NCBI GenBank assembly: GCA_021808205.1
Contig: JAKBCD010000100.1
Location: forward strand, 389 to 6,773
DNA length: 6,385 nt
DNA from: Pseudomonadota bacterium
GTDB lineage: Bacteria > Pseudomonadota > Alphaproteobacteria > Acetobacterales > Acetobacteraceae
Direction of reading: 5' to 3'
The translations under genes were made by a program, and so were the position numbers. This document shows positions 6,115 to 6,385 of the stretch, piece after piece (position 1 is the first letter of the stretch; every line of letters starts with the position of its first letter). The notes under the pieces were generated by a model that did not search any database, was not told where the DNA came from, and saw nothing but the letters and a program-made list of their open reading frames with translations.

Positions 6115-6385
6115 GCATATCACGTCCTACTACGCCGCCACTGCGCACAGGCAAGACGCCCGCCCGGCCCTGAGCGGTACTGCCACCGCAGATGTCTGCG
6201 TGATCGGCGGCGGCTTCACCGGCGTGAACGCCGCCCTGGAGCTGGCCGAGCGCGGCGTTCAAGTGGTGCTGCTGGAGGCCGCCAAAATCGGCTTCGGCGC
6301 CTCCGGACGCAATGGCGGGCAGATCGTCAACGGCTATTCGCGGGATCTCGACGTGATCGCCCGCCGCTATGGCTCAACGGCGGGC
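6107..6385 (+). CDS. puuB: Gamma-glutamylputrescine oxidoreductase-like FAD enzyme (N-terminal 93 residues, runs off the window)
   Basis: PuuB oxidises gamma-glutamylputrescine to gamma-glutamyl-gamma-aminobutyraldehyde with release of ammonia and hydrogen peroxide. This is the second step of the Puu putrescine pathway, which supplies nitrogen and carbon through GABA. The N-terminus MTEHITSYYAATAH closely resembles the E. coli PuuB start as I recall it (MTEHTSSYYAASAN), which supports both the identity and this ATG. The DAO-type Rossmann fold is visible: the dinucleotide loop GGGFTG (34-39), the ribose-binding Glu57 closing the second strand (VVLLEA), and GFGASGRNGGQIVN (62-75), typical of the PuuB/OrdL subgroup. 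About 330 further residues would be expected beyond the edge. The start overlaps the upstream gene by 8 bases. A short GGA at 6099-6101 is the only Shine-Dalgarno-like element, within a GGACC tandem. Other DAO-family amine oxidases share the fold, so the exact substrate is less certain than the family. Confidence 0.85.
   Translation, partial: MTEHITSYYAATAHRQDARPALSGTATADVCVIGGGFTGVNAALELAERGVQVVLLEAAKIGFGASGRNGGQIVNGYSRDLDVIARRYGSTAG

Overview
The window is a GC-rich, gene-dense stretch of bacterial chromosome with all genes on the + strand. From 5' to 3' it holds the 3' end of a probable EAL-domain (cyclic-di-GMP phosphodiesterase) gene, complete mutS, complete glnD, a small two-membrane-segment protein I do not recognise, and the 5' end of a puuB-like FAD-dependent oxidoreductase gene. 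The high GC content, the style of the MutS and GlnD sequences, and the mutS-glnD adjacency suggest an alphaproteobacterium. Acetobacteraceae or other Rhodospirillales is my best guess, made from memory of the families and not from a search.

Region by region: bases 3-128 end an open frame whose last residues look like the C-terminal edge of an EAL domain. A 74-base gap (129-202) follows, holding a weak promoter-like pair placed so that the mutS message could start at or very near its ATG. mutS (203-2806) is intact, with the Phe-X-Glu mismatch motif, Walker A and Walker B. It has some unusual residues just after Walker B and a locally AT-rich stretch of codons in the same area. A 52-base gap leads to glnD (2859-5648), which has its full nucleotidyltransferase, HD and double ACT architecture. 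A bulged stem-loop just after the glnD stop may be a weak terminator. A 138-residue membrane protein follows and overlaps the start of puuB by 8 bases.

Working together: MutS (mismatch repair) and GlnD (nitrogen sensing through PII) are housekeeping neighbours with no direct functional link. PuuB oxidises gamma-glutamylputrescine in polyamine use as a nitrogen source, so its position after glnD is thematically tidy, but regulation in common is only a guess. The most notable non-coding signal is a perfect 22-bp palindrome at 6039-6060. It lies inside the end of the small membrane-protein gene, 46 bases before the puuB start codon and immediately upstream of a TATCAT box. It is a good candidate operator for the puuB transcription unit.

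I found no RNA genes, CRISPR arrays, insertion sequences or other mobile elements, and no clear sign of a novel multi-gene system. The only candidates for something undescribed are the small membrane protein and the palindrome inside it.
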